Source: Candidatus Woesearchaeota archaeon
GTDB taxonomy: Archaea; Nanobdellota; Nanobdellia; Woesearchaeales; UBA10216
Length of the DNA: 5,029 bases
Reading direction: 5' to 3'
Assembly: GCA_023269295.1 (NCBI GenBank)
Contig: JAHFTU010000091.1
Location: forward strand, 1-5,029
A program made the translations under genes and the position numbers. Shown here piece by piece: positions 4,419 to 5,029 of the stretch. The notes under the pieces were generated by a model that saw only the letters and a program-made list of their open reading frames with translations, searched no databases and was not told the DNA's origin. Position 1 is the stretch's first letter, and each line of letters starts with the position of its first letter.

Positions 4419-5029
4419 ATGGTTTTGGTGTGCGGCATTGATGAAGCAGGCCGTGGCCCCATCATCGGCCCGATGGTGATGTGCGGCGTCCTCACCGATG
4501 AGGAAGGCGCCGGTAAGCTGAAAAAGGTTGGTGCGAAGGATTCCAAGCTTCTTTCTCCAAAGGAGCGTGAGCGCTTGTTTAAGGAGATAGTTAAGATTGT
4601 GAAGAACTACAAAATCGTCATTATCAGCCCGGCTGAGATTGACGCTTCTGTGCAGTCCACTGACGGCATGAACCTCAACTGGCTTGAAGCCCATAAGTCA
4701 GCTGAAATCGTGAATTTCCTGAAGCCTGACAAGATTATCATTGACAGCCCCAGCAACAACGTTGAGAACTACAAGAAGTATCTTATGAAGCTCCTTGATA
4801 ACAAGAAGGTTGAGGCTGTTGTGGAGCACAAGGCTGACGTCAACCACGTTGAGTGCTCGGCTGCCTCCATTTTGGCAAAGGTAACCCGCGATGCTGAGAT
4901 TGAAAAGATAAAGAAAGTGGTCGTGGAGGATTTTGGCAGCGGCTATCTCAGTGACCCCAAGACAATAGCTTTTTTTGAAAAGTATTTTGAAGTCTACCCT
5001 GACATTTTCAGGAAGAGCTGGGCGCCTTA
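4419..5029 (+). CDS. rnhB: Ribonuclease HII, 3' end cut by the window
   Basis: Cleaves the RNA strand of RNA-DNA hybrids, including single ribonucleotides left in DNA; cytoplasmic, metal-dependent. The 203 visible residues cover nearly the whole family length (about 200-230), and no stop is reached before the edge. The four catalytic acids are present: D8 and E9 in GIDEAGRG, D109 in IIIDSP, and D140 in HKADVNHVECSAASILAK. The GSGY motif (173-176), whose tyrosine helps recognise the RNA-DNA junction, is intact, with L-S-D-P after it rather than the common P-S-D-P. Overall it resembles the archaeal branch. The ATG at 4419 is chosen because the conserved core starts a few residues later and a TATA-like element lies about 25 bases before it. 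Confidence 0.96.
   Translation, partial: MVLVCGIDEAGRGPIIGPMVMCGVLTDEEGAGKLKKVGAKDSKLLSPKERERLFKEIVKIVKNYKIVIISPAEIDASVQSTDGMNLNWLEAHKSAEIVNFLKPDKIIIDSPSNNVENYKKYLMKLLDNKKVEAVVEHKADVNHVECSAASILAKVTRDAEIEKIKKVVVEDFGSGYLSDPKTIAFFEKYFEVYPDIFRKSWAP

Noticed and set aside
4208..4694. Two minus-strand frames of about 110 codons over the initiator tRNA and rnhB.
   Set aside because: They are antisense to a well-supported tRNA and to an RNase HII gene with all catalytic residues.

Overview
The window looks like a piece of an archaeal genome, most likely from a DPANN-type lineage. This is inferred from several features: archaeal TATA boxes (TTTATAAA, TTTATATA) centred 25-30 bases upstream of gene starts, mRNAs that appear leaderless, tRNA genes without encoded CCA, an archaeal-type RNase HII, and tRNA genes broken by several introns with bulge-helix-bulge (BHB) folds. 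I cannot assign a phylum. Intron-rich tRNAs next to bacterial-like lipid genes would fit groups such as Micrarchaeota or Diapherotrites, but that is a guess.

Layout from left to right. Bases 1-74 hold nothing I can support. A tRNA-Ser(GCU) gene with two introns lies on the minus strand (75-238). A short intergenic stretch (239-344) carries two 21-base palindromes, one followed by a T tract that looks like a terminator. Next, on the minus strand, comes a two-gene operon: acpS (holo-ACP synthase, 2846-3190) overlaps by 4 bases a large three-domain gene (345-2849) encoding an acyl-activating ligase, an acyl carrier domain and a PlsC-like acyltransferase. Further upstream on the same strand is a ten-helix EamA/DMT transporter (3247-4119). 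A single symmetric TATA box (4143-4150) sits between that gene and a plus-strand initiator tRNA-Met gene (4176-4356), which I read as split by four introns. The window ends in rnhB (RNase HII, 4419 to beyond 5029), cut by the window edge.

How the genes fit together. AcpS would load phosphopantetheine onto the carrier domain of the fusion protein. The ligase domain could then adenylate a fatty acid and charge the carrier, and the acyltransferase domain could hand the acyl group to a glycerol-phosphate or lysolipid acceptor. That would be a self-contained fatty-acid uptake and esterification machine, unexpected in a cell whose membrane should be isoprenoid ether lipids.

The two tRNA genes share an architecture: introns at positions 29/30 and 37/38 leave an 8-base exon carrying the anticodon. 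The initiator tRNA has two more introns, in the D loop and the variable loop. This multiply interrupted tRNA set, above all the four-intron initiator tRNA, is the most unusual content of the window.
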